DNA of 64,000 bases from Labedella phragmitis (GCF_004078635.1 NZ_RZNB01000007.1:154590-218589); one strand, 5' to 3'; shown: positions 46,337 to 55,828, counted from the stretch's first letter. Program-made: numbers and translations. Notes: generated by a model from the sequence alone, not told the origin.

Positions 46337-46973
46337 TGATGCCGTCGAGGATCGCGCGCTTGCGCAGCGCGACCTTCGTGCCGACGTCGAAGCCGCTCGA
46401 GCGGTACTTCTCGCGGATGCGCTTGAGGTAGGACTTGGCCGTCTCCTCGGAGATGCTCAGCTCGTAGGCGACCGACTTCACCGGTTCGCCGGCTGCGTAG
46501 AGCGCCATGACGCGTCGCTCCTGCGCGCTGAGCTTCGGCGCATCGTTCGGCTCCGAGTTGAGCGCGACGTCGAGTTCGTCGGAGACGAACATCTGCCCGC
46601 GGTGTGCGGCGCGGATCGCCTGCACGATCATCGAGGCGTCCTCGCTCTTCACGAGGTAGCCGTGGGCGCCGGCGGCGAGTGCCTCGCGCACGAACTTCGG
46701 GTCGGAGTAGGTGCTCATGAGCACCGTCTTCACGCCCGTGGTCTTGAGCGTCGAGATCTTGAGGACGACGGGGATGTTGTCCTTGAGGTCGAGGTCGAGG
46801 AGTACGACGTCGACCGGGAACTCGGGGTGGGTCAGCAGTTCCGGCCACGTCGCGACGGCGGCTACCATGCTGATGTCGTCGGCGGCGCCGCGGATCCACT
46901 CGGTGAGTGCCCCGAGCAGCATCTTGTGGTCGTCGACGATGGCCAGACGGATGTTGCCGGTGTGGATGGTCAT
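46326..46973 (-). CDS. NarL-family response regulator
   Basis: 215 residues. REC domain with DD pair (AIVDDHKM), phospho-Asp in VVLLDLDLK (about residue 60), STYSDP, and K of YLVKSEDAS; LuxR-type HTH with LSAQERRVMALYAAG and ISEETAKSYLKRIREKY. Third gene of a locus with the kinase at 48229-49455 and a membrane protein between. Confidence 0.92.
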   Translation of the reverse strand: MTIHTGNIRLAIVDDHKMLLGALTEWIRGAADDISMVAAVATWPELLTHPEFPVDVVLLDLDLKDNIPVVLKISTLKTTGVKTVLMSTYSDPKFVREALAAGAHGYLVKSEDASMIVQAIRAAHRGQMFVSDELDVALNSEPNDAPKLSAQERRVMALYAAGEPVKSVAYELSISEETAKSYLKRIREKYRSSGFDVGTKVALRKRAILDGIIIE

Positions 46974-47008
46974 GCGATCTCCCTGAACTCGTGGTGCGAT
47001 TCTACTGT

Positions 47009-48232
47009 TCAGCGCGGCTGATCATTGGGAAGCGGGACCTCGGCCTCGATGTCGACCCGGAGTCCGAGCGGCGTCGCGGTGTCGGTGTACCGGCCGACGC
47101 GACGGAGCGCGGCCCACGTGATCGCCTCGACACCCGAGCGGCTGATGCCATCGACGTCGAGGGCGATGAGCACGCGACGGGAGTCCGCCCGTGGCTGGTC
47201 GCGGCGCTCGATGAAGCTCACGCGAGCCGTAGCCGGCATGCGTGCCGCGCTCGACATGAGCATCCACAGGCCCGACAGCAGACCGTCGCGCTGCAACTGG
47301 TCCAGCCGCGCGGAGAGGCCGTTGGTGTCGTGGATCGTGACGTGGTCGCTCAGGAACTCCGACTCGCTCACGGCGTGAGACAACCACGTGTCCTGATGGC
47401 CCGCGACGAGATGACGACGGAGCTCGGTCGCGAGGGCACTCGCCTGATCGGCCCGCTCGGGGCTCAAAGGGAGCGCCTCGCGACCCGTCGCGACGTCGTC
47501 GAAAAGCTCTTCGACCTCGTGGTCGAGTTCGGCGAGCTCCGCGCTGCCGAGCATGCCGGCGGTCAGGACGACCGGGGCGCTGATGGCGCTCTGCGTGAGC
47601 ACGCGGTCGAGGGCGAGGAGGATGTGGCGCCGGTACTCCCCGAGGATCGACGCTGCGATGAGCGGCGGGACGATCGCGAGCACGAGCAGCAGGAGGAGGG
47701 GACCGAGGCGGTCCTCTCCGGGACCGGGGACGAGGACACCGAGCAGTAACCCGACCCCGAGGATCGCGGACGCCATGACGATCTCCCGGGCCGGTCGGAG
47801 CGACGATGCTCCGAGCAGCACCGCTCCGACCGCGATGGCGGAGGTCGGATAGACCCCCTCGTCCACGACCTGCCAGACGGCGGCGAAATCGAGCACGGCG
47901 GCGGCCGTGAGGCTCAGCACCATCGACCAGAACAGCAATGTCGAGAAGATGAAGCCCGCCGCGCGGAGCGCGATCACGACGACCACGACGGTCACGAACA
48001 GGATCGCCCACGACGCGACGTTGAGCACGAGGCGAGGGAAGTCCTCGATGTGATCGAGGAAGCGCCAGAGGGCGTGCACGAAGAGGAGCCCGCCGGCGAG
48101 GCCGAGGCCGACTCCGAGCTGGGACGTGTTGAGGGTCAGGAGGGACGTCTCGCGGAGTCCCGCGCGGCGGACCCGATCGGTCTGCCACTCGAGCCCGGCC
48201 GAGGGGTCTGCTCCACTCGCATACCCGCTCAC
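47009..48232 (-). CDS. Membrane protein with degenerate kinase-like cytosolic part
   Basis: 407 residues. Seven or so membrane segments (about 30-200), then a cytosolic region with helices (ILGEYRRHILLALDRVLTQ, LDHEVEELFDDVATGREAL) and a terminal strand-rich part. No DHp His box or N/G ATPase boxes are visible. GTG 48232 overlaps the kinase stop (GTGA), so it is made with the kinase. Likely a pseudokinase or sensory partner; function unproven. Confidence 0.7.
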   Translation of the reverse strand: MSGYASGADPSAGLEWQTDRVRRAGLRETSLLTLNTSQLGVGLGLAGGLLFVHALWRFLDHIEDFPRLVLNVASWAILFVTVVVVVIALRAAGFIFSTLLFWSMVLSLTAAAVLDFAAVWQVVDEGVYPTSAIAVGAVLLGASSLRPAREIVMASAILGVGLLLGVLVPGPGEDRLGPLLLLLVLAIVPPLIAASILGEYRRHILLALDRVLTQSAISAPVVLTAGMLGSAELAELDHEVEELFDDVATGREALPLSPERADQASALATELRRHLVAGHQDTWLSHAVSESEFLSDHVTIHDTNGLSARLDQLQRDGLLSGLWMLMSSAARMPATARVSFIERRDQPRADSRRVLIALDVDGISRSGVEAITWAALRRVGRYTDTATPLGLRVDIEAEVPLPNDQPR

Positions 48233-49455
48233 TTGGGCACCTCCAGGACGACGGTCGTCCCCGCTCCCGGCGACGAGAAGACGCGGACCGTACCGCCGAT
48301 GTCCTTCACGCGCGCGATGACGGACTGCTGGAAACCGAGGCTCGATCGGCCGATGGTCTCCGGGTCGAATCCCGCTCCAGCGTCGGTCACGACGCCGCGC
48401 ACGACCATGCCGTCGTCGCTCAGGGTCACGTGGGCCTCGTCGACGCCGGCGTGACGACGGACGTTCTCGATGCACTCCGTGAGGGCGAGGATGAACGACT
48501 CGAGGCGCGCGTGCTCGAGCCCGAGCTGACCGGAGCCGTGCCAGGCCACGTCGAGTCCGGAATTCGCGAATCGCGCTTTGACGGCCTCGAGCGTCCCGCT
48601 GAGCTGCAGTTCGGCGGTGTGCGTGAGCGTGTAGGCGCCGGACGACCGCGGCGACGGGCTCTCGCCCTCGCGGAGTCGGCGCAGGAGGTCGCGGTCGGAC
48701 GCGGCCTGGTCGCGCATGGCCGCCTCGTCGACACCCCGTCCGCCATGCGCCAGGAGGGTGAGCGTCGCGAGCGCGGTGTCGTGCAGGAGCCGGGCGTCAC
48801 GGTGTCGCTGGGCCTCGGCCTCACTCGCGCGGCGCTCGATGAGGTACGTGTACCCGATGCTCGAGATGCGGCGCATGACGCGTGGACTCGCGCGGGTGAG
48901 CCACACGCCGAAGACCGTCGTGACCGCCCAGCCGAGGGTGACGAGGACGGGCGCCGAGAGCGCCGGGTCGTCGCCGATGTTCGCCTCCAGGAGGGTCGCG
49001 ATCGTCGCCGTCGTGGCGACGCCGTAGGTGAGCAGGATCACCTGCGCCCACGTCGAGGTGAGCACGGCGCCGATGCATCCGACGCCCCAGCCCGCGATCA
49101 TCACCAGGGCGGCGGACGCGGACGCGTCGGGAGTCGGTCCCGTGGCGATGCCGACGACGGCGAGGCAGACGATGCCCACCGCGTACACGGCGACGACGGA
49201 CAGCCCGTGCGGGTGACGGGCGAGGAGGAGGTGGGCGACGGCGAGGAGGGCGAGGGAACCGATGCTCCAGAGATATTCCGGCAGCGTGGCCGCTCCAGGG
49301 AGGCTCAAGGCGCTCGCGGCCCCGATCACACCGCTGAAGCCGAAGGTTCGCGCCATCCGGTAGGCGAGGCGACTCTGCTGGATCGAGAAGCGATCGACGG
49401 ACTCGAACTGCCGCCGCGCGGGATCGGACGCGTCGATACCGCGCCACACGCTCAT
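48229..49455 (-). CDS. NarL-type sensor histidine kinase (HisKA_3)
   Basis: 408 residues. Six hydrophobic segments (about 40-190), coiled linker (YLIERRASEAEAQRHRD), phospho-His in LLHDTALATL (about residue 225) and a HATPase domain with TECIENVRRHAG (N-box), DAGAGFDP and LGFQQSV. Partner of the response regulator at 46326-46973. A TAAACT -10 lies about 50 nt upstream and AGGAAGG precedes the ATG. Confidence 0.9.
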   Translation of the reverse strand: MSVWRGIDASDPARRQFESVDRFSIQQSRLAYRMARTFGFSGVIGAASALSLPGAATLPEYLWSIGSLALLAVAHLLLARHPHGLSVVAVYAVGIVCLAVVGIATGPTPDASASAALVMIAGWGVGCIGAVLTSTWAQVILLTYGVATTATIATLLEANIGDDPALSAPVLVTLGWAVTTVFGVWLTRASPRVMRRISSIGYTYLIERRASEAEAQRHRDARLLHDTALATLTLLAHGGRGVDEAAMRDQAASDRDLLRRLREGESPSPRSSGAYTLTHTAELQLSGTLEAVKARFANSGLDVAWHGSGQLGLEHARLESFILALTECIENVRRHAGVDEAHVTLSDDGMVVRGVVTDAGAGFDPETIGRSSLGFQQSVIARVKDIGGTVRVFSSPGAGTTVVLEVPK

Positions 49456-49507
49456 TCCGACCCTTCCTGTCCGGACCCCGTCATCCGTGCCCCGTGACCG
49501 TTCGCCA

Positions 49508-49513
49508 AGTTTA
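49508..49513 (-). promoter_or_regulatory. Candidate promoter -10 of the two-component locus
   Basis: TAAACT on the minus strand with about 50-nt leader. Confidence 0.4.
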
Positions 49514-49567
49514 CGGGTCGTGCGTGAAGACGGCGTGCGCGCGACACGCGTAGCGGAGGAGGGGTCC

Positions 49568-50773
49568 TCAGGCGGCGAAGATGCGGTCGAGGTGATCGGT
49601 GAGCACGTCGAACTCGATGAGGAAGCCGTCGTGTCCGAATTCCGACGAGATGACCGTCGGCTCGTCGCCGTCGATGTTGGTGCGGATGCCCGCGGCGATC
49701 CGCCGCTGGCCCTCGACGGGGAAGAGCCGGTCGGAGTCGATGCCGACGACGAGGGCGCGAGCCGTGACGCGGGCGAGCGCGTCCTCGACCGTGCCGCGGC
49801 CCCGCGCGATGTCGTGCGAGTTCATGGCCTCGACGAGGGTGATGTAGCTGTTGGCGTCGAAGCGGCGCGTGAACTTGTTGCCGTGGAAGTCGAGGTAGGA
49901 GGAGATCGCGAAGCGGCCTCCGTCCGCGAGCGGGTCGATCTCGGACTGCCAACGGCGACCGAAGCGGTCGTTGAGCTCGGTGGGGCTGCGGTACTGGAGG
50001 AGCGCCATCCGACGCGCGAGCGCGAGGCCGCGATGCGGGCCGCCGCCGTCACCCGCGTCGTAGTAGCGGCCGCCGTTCCACGCCGGATCCATCCTGATGG
50101 CCTCGAGCTGCACGGCGTTGAGCGCGATCTGGTCGGCCGTCGTGACGGGCGGGGAGGCGAGGATCGCGACGCGCTCGACGCGGTCAGGCAGCCCGACGGC
50201 CCACTCGAGGGCGTGCATGCCACCCATCGATCCGCCGATCACCGCGGCCCACCCGTCGATCCCGAGGGAATCGGCGAGCAGAGCCTGGGCTGTGACCTGG
50301 TCTCGCACGCTCACCGAGGGGAACCGCGCGCCCCATTCACGCCCGTCGGGGGCGAACGACGCCGGACCCGTGGACCCTTGGCAGCCGCCGAGCATGTTGG
50401 GCACGACGACGAACCACCGGTCGGTGTCGACGGCGAGACCGGGTCCGATGATGCGGTCCCACCATCCGGCGGTCGGCTGGCCGGGGCCCGCTTCGCCGCG
50501 CGCGTGGGAATCGCCCGTGAGGGCGTGGGTGATGAGCACGGCGTTATCGCGGGCGGGGGAGAGTTCCCCCCACGTCTCGAATGCGAGCCTCACGTGCGGC
50601 AGGTGACCACCGAACTCGAGGTCGAGCGGACCGAGGTTCGCGAACCGGCGGCCCGCGGGCGGATCACCGTCCCGCCATGCTCCCGTCGCGGGCGGACGGC
50701 CGAGGAGACTGCGCAGATCCGCGTCGGTCACGATGCGTGACGGAACGGTGTCCTCCGGGGTCTGCCAATCCAT
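49568..50773 (-). CDS. metX: Homoserine O-acetyltransferase MetX
   Basis: 401 residues, alpha/beta hydrolase. HALTGDSHA, NMLGGCQGSTGP, nucleophile Ser in GGSMGGMHALEW, Asp in VGIDSDRLFP and His in EFGHDGFL. Makes O-acetylhomoserine from acetyl-CoA. Downstream of metY on the same strand but separated by a strong hairpin. Confidence 0.96.
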   Translation of the reverse strand: MDWQTPEDTVPSRIVTDADLRSLLGRPPATGAWRDGDPPAGRRFANLGPLDLEFGGHLPHVRLAFETWGELSPARDNAVLITHALTGDSHARGEAGPGQPTAGWWDRIIGPGLAVDTDRWFVVVPNMLGGCQGSTGPASFAPDGREWGARFPSVSVRDQVTAQALLADSLGIDGWAAVIGGSMGGMHALEWAVGLPDRVERVAILASPPVTTADQIALNAVQLEAIRMDPAWNGGRYYDAGDGGGPHRGLALARRMALLQYRSPTELNDRFGRRWQSEIDPLADGGRFAISSYLDFHGNKFTRRFDANSYITLVEAMNSHDIARGRGTVEDALARVTARALVVGIDSDRLFPVEGQRRIAAGIRTNIDGDEPTVISSEFGHDGFLIEFDVLTDHLDRIFAA

Positions 50774-50849
50774 CTCCCCATCCTCGCCGACGCGGCGGAC
50801 CGCCGGGTCCTTTGTTACGTCATCGCTCGGTGCGACGGCCGGAACGCGA

Positions 50850-50891
50850 ACGGCCCCCGAGCCCGTCGATGACGACGGGCTCGGGGGCCGT
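50850..50891 (-). terminator. Hairpin between metY and metX
   Basis: Perfect 18-bp stem: 50850-50867 and 50874-50891, 6-nt loop. On the minus strand it follows metY by 18 nt, so metX may have its own promoter or receive reduced read-through. Confidence 0.85.
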
Positions 50892-50908
50892 TGTGGCGTG
50901 GTACCGCG

Positions 50909-52234
50909 TCAGACGCGAGCGGCCTCGACGACGGCTCGTGCCGCGGCGAACGCCTGGTCGAGGTCCGCCTTGAGGTCGTCGATGTTCTCGAGACCGACGG
51001 ACAGACGCACGAGCCCGGGCGTGACACCCGTCGTGAGCTGCTGCTCGGGCGTGAGCTGCGAGTGCGTCGTGGATGCGGGGTGGATGACGAGCGAGCGGAC
51101 GTCGCCGATGTTCGCGAGGTGCGAGAACAGCGAGAGGCTGTTGACGAGCGTGCGGCCCGCGTCGACCCCGCCCTTGAGCTCGAACGACAGCACGGCGCCG
51201 ACACCCTTCGGCGCGTAGCGGTTGGCCGCCGCGTACCAGGGGCTCGACGGCAGGCCCGAGTAGTTCACGGACGCGACGTCGGGGTGGGCGTCGAGCCACT
51301 CCGCGATCTCCTGCGCGTTCTGCACGTGGCGTTCGATGCGGAGGCTCAGCGTCTCGATGCCCTGGATGAGGAGCCACGCGCTGTTCGGAGCGATCGCGGC
51401 GCCCAGGTCGCGGAGAACCTGCACGCGCGCCTTGATGATGTAGGCGAGGGCGTCGCCGACGGCCGTCGTGTAGCTCGCGCCGTGGTACGACGGGTCCGGC
51501 TCGGTGAGTCCCGGGAACTTCTCGACGTTCTTCGACCACTCGAAGCTGCCGCCGTCGACGATCGCGCCGCCGATGACGGTGCCGTGGCCGCCGAGGAACT
51601 TCGTCGCCGAGTGCACGATGATGTCGGCGCCGTGCTCGAAGGGACGGATGAGGTACGGCGTGGCGATCGTGTTGTCGACGATGAGCGGCACACCGGAGGC
51701 GTGCGCGACGTCGGCGACGAGCGCGATGTCGAGGATGTTGATCTTCGGGTTACCGATCGTCTCCGCGAAGAACAGCTTCGTGTTGGGACGGACGGCGCGA
51801 CGCCACTCCTCGGCGTCGTCCTGGTTCTCGACGAACGTCGTCTCGATGCCGAGCTTCGCGAGCGTGTACTTGAAGAGGTTGTACGTTCCGCCGTAGATGG
51901 AGGAGCTCGACACGATGTGGTCGCCGGCCTGGGCGATGTTGAGAACGGCGGCCGTCTCGGCCGCTTGACCCGATGCGAGGAGGAGGGCGCCGGTGCCCCC
52001 CTCGAGAGCGGCGAGCCGCTGCTCGACGACGTCTTGAGTGGGGTTCTGGATGCGCGTGTAGATGTTGCCGAACTCGGCGAGCGCGAAGAGGTTCTTCGCG
52101 TGGTCGGCATCGTTGAAGACGTAGCTCGTCGTCTGGTAGATCGGGGTGGCACGCGCGTTGGTGACGGGGTCCGGCTGGGCACCCGAGTGGATCTGTTTCG
52201 TCTCGAACTGCCAGTTCGGAGTCGTGTCGCTCAT
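50909..52234 (-). CDS. metY: O-acetylhomoserine sulfhydrylase MetY
   Basis: 441 residues, PLP-dependent Cys/Met metabolism family. FETKQIHSGAQPD, TPIYQTTSYVF, YTRIQNPTQDVVEQRLAALEGG, PLP lysine in HSATKFLGGHGTVIGG. Converts O-acetylhomoserine plus sulfide to homocysteine. ATG 52234 follows AAGGGAG. No SAM riboswitch was recognised in the leader. Confidence 0.96.
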   Translation of the reverse strand: MSDTTPNWQFETKQIHSGAQPDPVTNARATPIYQTTSYVFNDADHAKNLFALAEFGNIYTRIQNPTQDVVEQRLAALEGGTGALLLASGQAAETAAVLNIAQAGDHIVSSSSIYGGTYNLFKYTLAKLGIETTFVENQDDAEEWRRAVRPNTKLFFAETIGNPKINILDIALVADVAHASGVPLIVDNTIATPYLIRPFEHGADIIVHSATKFLGGHGTVIGGAIVDGGSFEWSKNVEKFPGLTEPDPSYHGASYTTAVGDALAYIIKARVQVLRDLGAAIAPNSAWLLIQGIETLSLRIERHVQNAQEIAEWLDAHPDVASVNYSGLPSSPWYAAANRYAPKGVGAVLSFELKGGVDAGRTLVNSLSLFSHLANIGDVRSLVIHPASTTHSQLTPEQQLTTGVTPGLVRLSVGLENIDDLKADLDQAFAAARAVVEAARV

Positions 52235-52296
52235 GGGTTTCTCCCTTGCGTGGGTGGATCGTGCGGGGGGTCGGGGGCGCCGATCGGCGTAGGTCG

Positions 52297-52325
52297 AGGC
52301 TATGCGTGGTGTCCGCTCCCGACAA
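52297..52325 (-). promoter_or_regulatory. metY promoter
   Basis: TTGTCG (52320-52325 as CGACAA) and TAGCCT (52297-52302 as AGGCTA) on the minus strand with 17-bp spacing. Confidence 0.65.
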
Positions 52326-52372
52326 CGACACGAGCAACACGGCGTAACCCCGCGGCCCGGCGATCGGTCGAG

Positions 52373-52456
52373 GCGTCCGCTCCGACGCATCCGCTGCGAC
52401 GCATCCGCTCCGACGCATCCGCTCCGACGCATCCGCTCCGACGCATCCGCTCCGAC
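52373..52456. repeat. Six 14-bp tandem repeats between metY and SDR promoters
   Basis: Unit GCATCCGCTCCGAC. Copies at 52373, 52387, 52401, 52415, 52429 and 52443; copies 3-6 are identical, copy 1 has one substitution (G for A) and copy 2 has G for C. Upstream of both divergent genes; the SDR -10 begins 15 bp after the array. Confidence 0.9.
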
Positions 52457-52470
52457 CCGTCGTCAGCCAA

Positions 52471-52476
52471 TACGCT
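52471..52476 (+). promoter_or_regulatory. -10 of leaderless SDR gene
   Basis: TACGCT with six bases to ATG 52483. Confidence 0.6.
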
Positions 52477-52482
52477 GGAGGC

Positions 52483-53259
52483 ATGACGGTCAGGCGCGCA
52501 GTGGTGACAGGGGCGAGTTCGGGGATCGGTCGGGCGACGGTTGCCCTGTTCCGGGACCACGGGTGGGAGGTCGTGGGCGTCGCCCGCCGGGAGGACCGGC
52601 TCGCGGAGCTCGCCGAGCAGACCGGGGCGCACAGGGTGACCGCCGACGTGACGGTCGCGGAGGACGTCGACCGGGTCAGGGAGGCTGTCGAGGCCCTCGG
52701 CGGTGCCGACGTCCTCGTCTGCAACGCCGGCGGGGCGATCGGGCTCGACCCCGTCGAATCGGCGTCACCCGACGACTGGCGTCAGATGTTCGAGGTCAAC
52801 GTGATCGGGACGCAGCGCGTCATCGCCGCGCTCCTCCCGTCGCTCCGCGCGTCGACGCGCGACGGCGGCTCAGCGACGATCATCGGTGTCACGTCGATAG
52901 CCGCACACCGCGCCTACGAGGGCGGCGGCGGTTACAACGCGACGAAGCACGCGCAGCGCGCCGTGCTCGAGGTGCTGCGGCTCGAGCTGAGCGGAGAGCC
53001 GATCCGCGTGGTCGAGGTCGCGCCCGGGATGGTGCGCACGGAGGAGTTCTCCCTCAAGCGCTTCGGAGGAGACCGGGCGAAGGCCGACGCCGTCTACGAC
53101 AACGTCCCGTCGCCGCTCGTCGCCGAGGACGTCGCCGAGGTCATCGTGCACGCCGCGGAGCTGCCCCCGCACGTCGACCTCGACTCCATCACGGTCAAGC
53201 CCGTCGCCCAGGCGGCGCCGCACAAGGTCGCGCGCGGCGAACTGCGGGCGAAGTCGTGA
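52483..53259 (+). CDS. SDR-family oxidoreductase, first gene of ung operon
   Basis: 258 residues. VTGASSGIGRATVALF at the N-terminus, NAGGA, YNATKHAQRA (catalytic Tyr-Lys) and EVAPGMVRTEEFS. A basic residue after the second strand (GVARREDRL) suggests NADP. Substrate unknown. GTGA overlap with the next gene. Confidence 0.88.
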   Translation: MTVRRAVVTGASSGIGRATVALFRDHGWEVVGVARREDRLAELAEQTGAHRVTADVTVAEDVDRVREAVEALGGADVLVCNAGGAIGLDPVESASPDDWRQMFEVNVIGTQRVIAALLPSLRASTRDGGSATIIGVTSIAAHRAYEGGGGYNATKHAQRAVLEVLRLELSGEPIRVVEVAPGMVRTEEFSLKRFGGDRAKADAVYDNVPSPLVAEDVAEVIVHAAELPPHVDLDSITVKPVAQAAPHKVARGELRAKS

Positions 53260-53819
53260 GCGACACGGCGGAGCGCGAGGTCCTCAGCTGGGAAGAGTTC
53301 GGCGAGGCGTCGCGCGAGCTCGCCCGCACCGTGCGGCGGAGCGGTTTCGCGCCCGACCTCGTCGTCGCGATCGCTCGCGGCGGGCTCCCGCTCGCCGGTG
53401 CGATCTCCTATGCGCTCGGCACCAAGATGTGCGGTTCGATCAACGTGGAGTTCTACTCCGACATCGACGAGACGCTCCCCGAGCCCGTCCTGCTGCCCCC
53501 GATGCTCGACGCTCCGGCGCTCGGGGGGAAGAAGGTGCTCCTCGCCGACGACGTCTCCGACTCGGGCAGGACCCTCGCGCTCGTGGTGGACCTCCTCGCG
53601 AGCTACGGCGCCGACGTCCGCACGGTGACGCTCTACACGAAGCCGCGGACGGTGCACGTCCCGGACTTCGAGTGGCGCACGACGGATCGCTGGATCACCT
53701 TCCCGTGGTCGGCGCTGCCGCCCGTGACCATCGAGACCGAGACCGAGACCGCGAACGACACGACAGTCGCTCCGGGCGACGACGCCCGGGGCGCACACGA
53801 CGAGGGGACCACGACATGA
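53256..53819 (+). CDS. Purine phosphoribosyltransferase (XPRT/Gpt-like)
   Basis: 187 residues. [26 protein letters not shown] loop [17 protein letters not shown] and a C-terminal WITFPW typical of Gpt-like enzymes, which often keep this FPW tail. Salvages guanine, xanthine or hypoxanthine. Acidic Thr-rich tail after 165 is unusual. Overlaps both neighbours by 4 bp. Confidence 0.85.
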   Translation: MSDTAEREVLSWEEFGEASRELARTVRRSGFAPDLVVAIARGGLPLAGAISYALGTKMCGSINVEFYSDIDETLPEPVLLPPMLDAPALGGKKVLLADDVSDSGRTLALVVDLLASYGADVRTVTLYTKPRTVHVPDFEWRTTDRWITFPWSALPPVTIETETETANDTTVAPGDDARGAHDEGTTT

Positions 53820-54532
53820 GCATCCACCTGGTGGGAGGCGGAACCCGCTTCGCACACGACACGACGATTTTGTCCGCGTTCGTCGCGGAAGCGGCGGAAC
53901 GGGCCGAGGTCGCGACCGTTCCGCGCATCGGCGTGTTCCTCGTCACCGAGGACGACGGCCTCGAGTACGCCGCCCGCGTGGAGAGCGAACTCGCTCTCGC
54001 GGGTCCCTGCGAAGCGATCGTGCGGTTGCGCGTCGAGGGCGGGCACTACGACCTGTCCGACCTCGCCGGCCTCGACGCGATCTATGTCGGCGGAGGCCTC
54101 ACGCCCGCCTACGCGACGGCGCTCGAGCCTCTCGTCGGCGAACTGCGTCGGCTCGTCGCCGGCGGGACGCCCTACCTCGGGTACTCCGCGGGAGCCGCGC
54201 TCGCCGCCGAGCAGGCCGTCGTCGGCGGCTGGAAGATCGGCGGGGTCGCCGTGAGCCCCGAGGAGACGGGCGAGGACCTCGAGGAGGTGACGGTGCAGCC
54301 GGGCATCGGCCTCATCGACATCGCCGTCGACGTGCACGCGGCCCAGTGGGGCACGCTCGGCCGGCTCGTCGCCGCGACCGAGGCCGGGCTCGTACCGGGC
54401 GGCGTCGCGATCGACGAGAACACCGCGCTCGTCGTGTCCGAGTCGGGACTCTCCGTCGTCGGCACGGGCAGCGTCTGGCAGGTCACGACCGACGACGCCG
54501 GCGTGAGGGTGTCGACGGTCGCCCCATCGTGA
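53816..54532 (+). CDS. Peptidase S51/cyanophycinase-like protein
   Basis: 238 residues. Nucleophile elbow [25 protein letters not shown] before it, and catalytic-type His in DVHAAQWG. Resembles peptidase E or cyanophycinase-like class I amidotransferase folds with Ser in place of Cys. Substrate unknown. Part of the SDR-XPRT-S51-ung operon. Confidence 0.8.
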   Translation: MSIHLVGGGTRFAHDTTILSAFVAEAAERAEVATVPRIGVFLVTEDDGLEYAARVESELALAGPCEAIVRLRVEGGHYDLSDLAGLDAIYVGGGLTPAYATALEPLVGELRRLVAGGTPYLGYSAGAALAAEQAVVGGWKIGGVAVSPEETGEDLEEVTVQPGIGLIDIAVDVHAAQWGTLGRLVAATEAGLVPGGVAIDENTALVVSESGLSVVGTGSVWQVTTDDAGVRVSTVAPS

Positions 54533-55227
54533 CGGGCGGGCGGCCCCTCGCGGAACTCGCCGCCGCCCGTCTGCTCGACCCGGAATGGGCCGAGGCGCTC
54601 GAACCGGTCGCCGGCGACATCGCCGCGATGGGGGAGTTCCTCCGCGCCGAGCACGCCGCGGGTCACGCGACCCTGCCGGCGGGCGACCACGTGTTGCGCG
54701 CGTTCTCGTATCCGCTCTCGCGGGTCCGGGTGCTCATCGTCGGCCAGGACCCGTACCCGACGCCGGGACATCCGATCGGGCTCTCGTTCGCGGTCGACGC
54801 CCACGTTCGTCCGCTGCCGCGTAGCCTCTCGAACATCTATCGCGAGCTGAACGACGACCTCGGCATCGCTCCGGCGCCCACCGGCGACCTCACGCCGTGG
54901 GCCGAGCACGGCGTCATGCTGCTCAACCGTGTTCTCACCGTGCGACCGGGCGAACCCGCCTCGCACCGTGGCAAGGGATGGGAGGCGGTGACGGATCACG
55001 CGATCCGGACGCTTGTCGCGCGGGACGCCCCGCTCGTCGCGATCCTGTGGGGGAAGGACGCGCAGAGCCTCACCCCGCTGCTCGGGTCGACGCCGATCGT
55101 GGCGTCCGCGCACCCGAGCCCGCTGTCGGCGTCGCGCGGCTTCTTCGGATCGAAGCCGTTCTCCCGCGTCAACGAGCACCTCATGGCCGCGGGCGCTGAG
55201 CCCGTGGACTGGTCGCTCGCGCATTAG
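54529..55227 (+). CDS. ung: Uracil-DNA glycosylase
   Basis: 232 residues, family 1 Ung. Catalytic motif [17 protein letters not shown] (Asp activates water), [22 protein letters not shown], and His loop [27 protein letters not shown] 54529 overlaps the S51 stop (GTGA). TAG stop lies inside the -10 of the next gene. Confidence 0.96.
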   Translation: MTGGRPLAELAAARLLDPEWAEALEPVAGDIAAMGEFLRAEHAAGHATLPAGDHVLRAFSYPLSRVRVLIVGQDPYPTPGHPIGLSFAVDAHVRPLPRSLSNIYRELNDDLGIAPAPTGDLTPWAEHGVMLLNRVLTVRPGEPASHRGKGWEAVTDHAIRTLVARDAPLVAILWGKDAQSLTPLLGSTPIVASAHPSPLSASRGFFGSKPFSRVNEHLMAAGAEPVDWSLAH

Positions 55228-55230
55228 GCT
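55225..55230 (+). promoter_or_regulatory. -10 of leaderless GNAT gene overlapping ung stop
   Basis: TAGGCT, six bases before GTG 55237; its TAG is the ung stop codon. Confidence 0.6.
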
Positions 55231-55236
55231 TGTCGC

Positions 55237-55815
55237 GTGCTGGAAGAGGAATACCTGCAGCCCCGCAAGCTGCCGCCCCACTTGAGGAAGAAGCCTGCGC
55301 CCGAGCCGTCGTTCGACTTCAGTATCCGTGACGCGGAGGCGGCGGACCTCCCGTACATCCGCGAGATCTACAACTACTACGTGACCAACAGCTCGGTCAC
55401 GTTCGACGAGGACCGCATGAGCCTCGCGAAGTGGAAGTCGAAGTTCGCGCACCTGCAGAAGCAGGGGATGCCGTTCATCGTCGCCGTGTCGCCGTCCGGT
55501 CAGGTCCTCGGCTATGCGCTCGTTCAGCCGTGGAAGGAGAAGCGGGCGTACCGCTTCACCGTGGAGAACAGCATCTACCTCGGTGCGGCAGCGACCGGAA
55601 AGGGACTCGGTCGTGCGCTGCTCGGCGAGCTCATCACGCGGTCGAAGGCCGCTGGACTCAAGGAGATCCTCGCGGTCATCAGTGACCGGGGTGCCGAGGC
55701 ATCGCTCGCCCTTCACGAGAAGTTCGGCTTCAAAGAGATCGGACGGATGGGTCGCGTCGGCTTCAAGTTCGACCGCTGGCTCGGCACCGTCCTCCTCCAG
55801 CTCTCCCTGAAGTAG
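55237..55815 (+). CDS. GNAT acetyltransferase, phosphinothricin-acetyltransferase-like
   Basis: 192 residues. N-terminal charged extension, then GNAT fold: IRDAEAADLPYIREIYNYYV, SSVTFDED, AcCoA loop YLGAAATGKGLGRALLGELI and ALHEKFGFKEIGRMGRVGFKFDRW. Matches the PAT/MddA subfamily that acetylates amino groups of methionine analogues. Function is family-level. Confidence 0.88.
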   Translation: MLEEEYLQPRKLPPHLRKKPAPEPSFDFSIRDAEAADLPYIREIYNYYVTNSSVTFDEDRMSLAKWKSKFAHLQKQGMPFIVAVSPSGQVLGYALVQPWKEKRAYRFTVENSIYLGAAATGKGLGRALLGELITRSKAAGLKEILAVISDRGAEASLALHEKFGFKEIGRMGRVGFKFDRWLGTVLLQLSLK

Positions 55816-55828
55816 CCGCGACGATTGT

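Noticed and set aside
52235..52372. SAM riboswitch in the metY leader
   Set aside because: The conserved core sequences of SAM-II or SAM-IV classes were not seen in the minus-strand leader; an ordinary promoter is.
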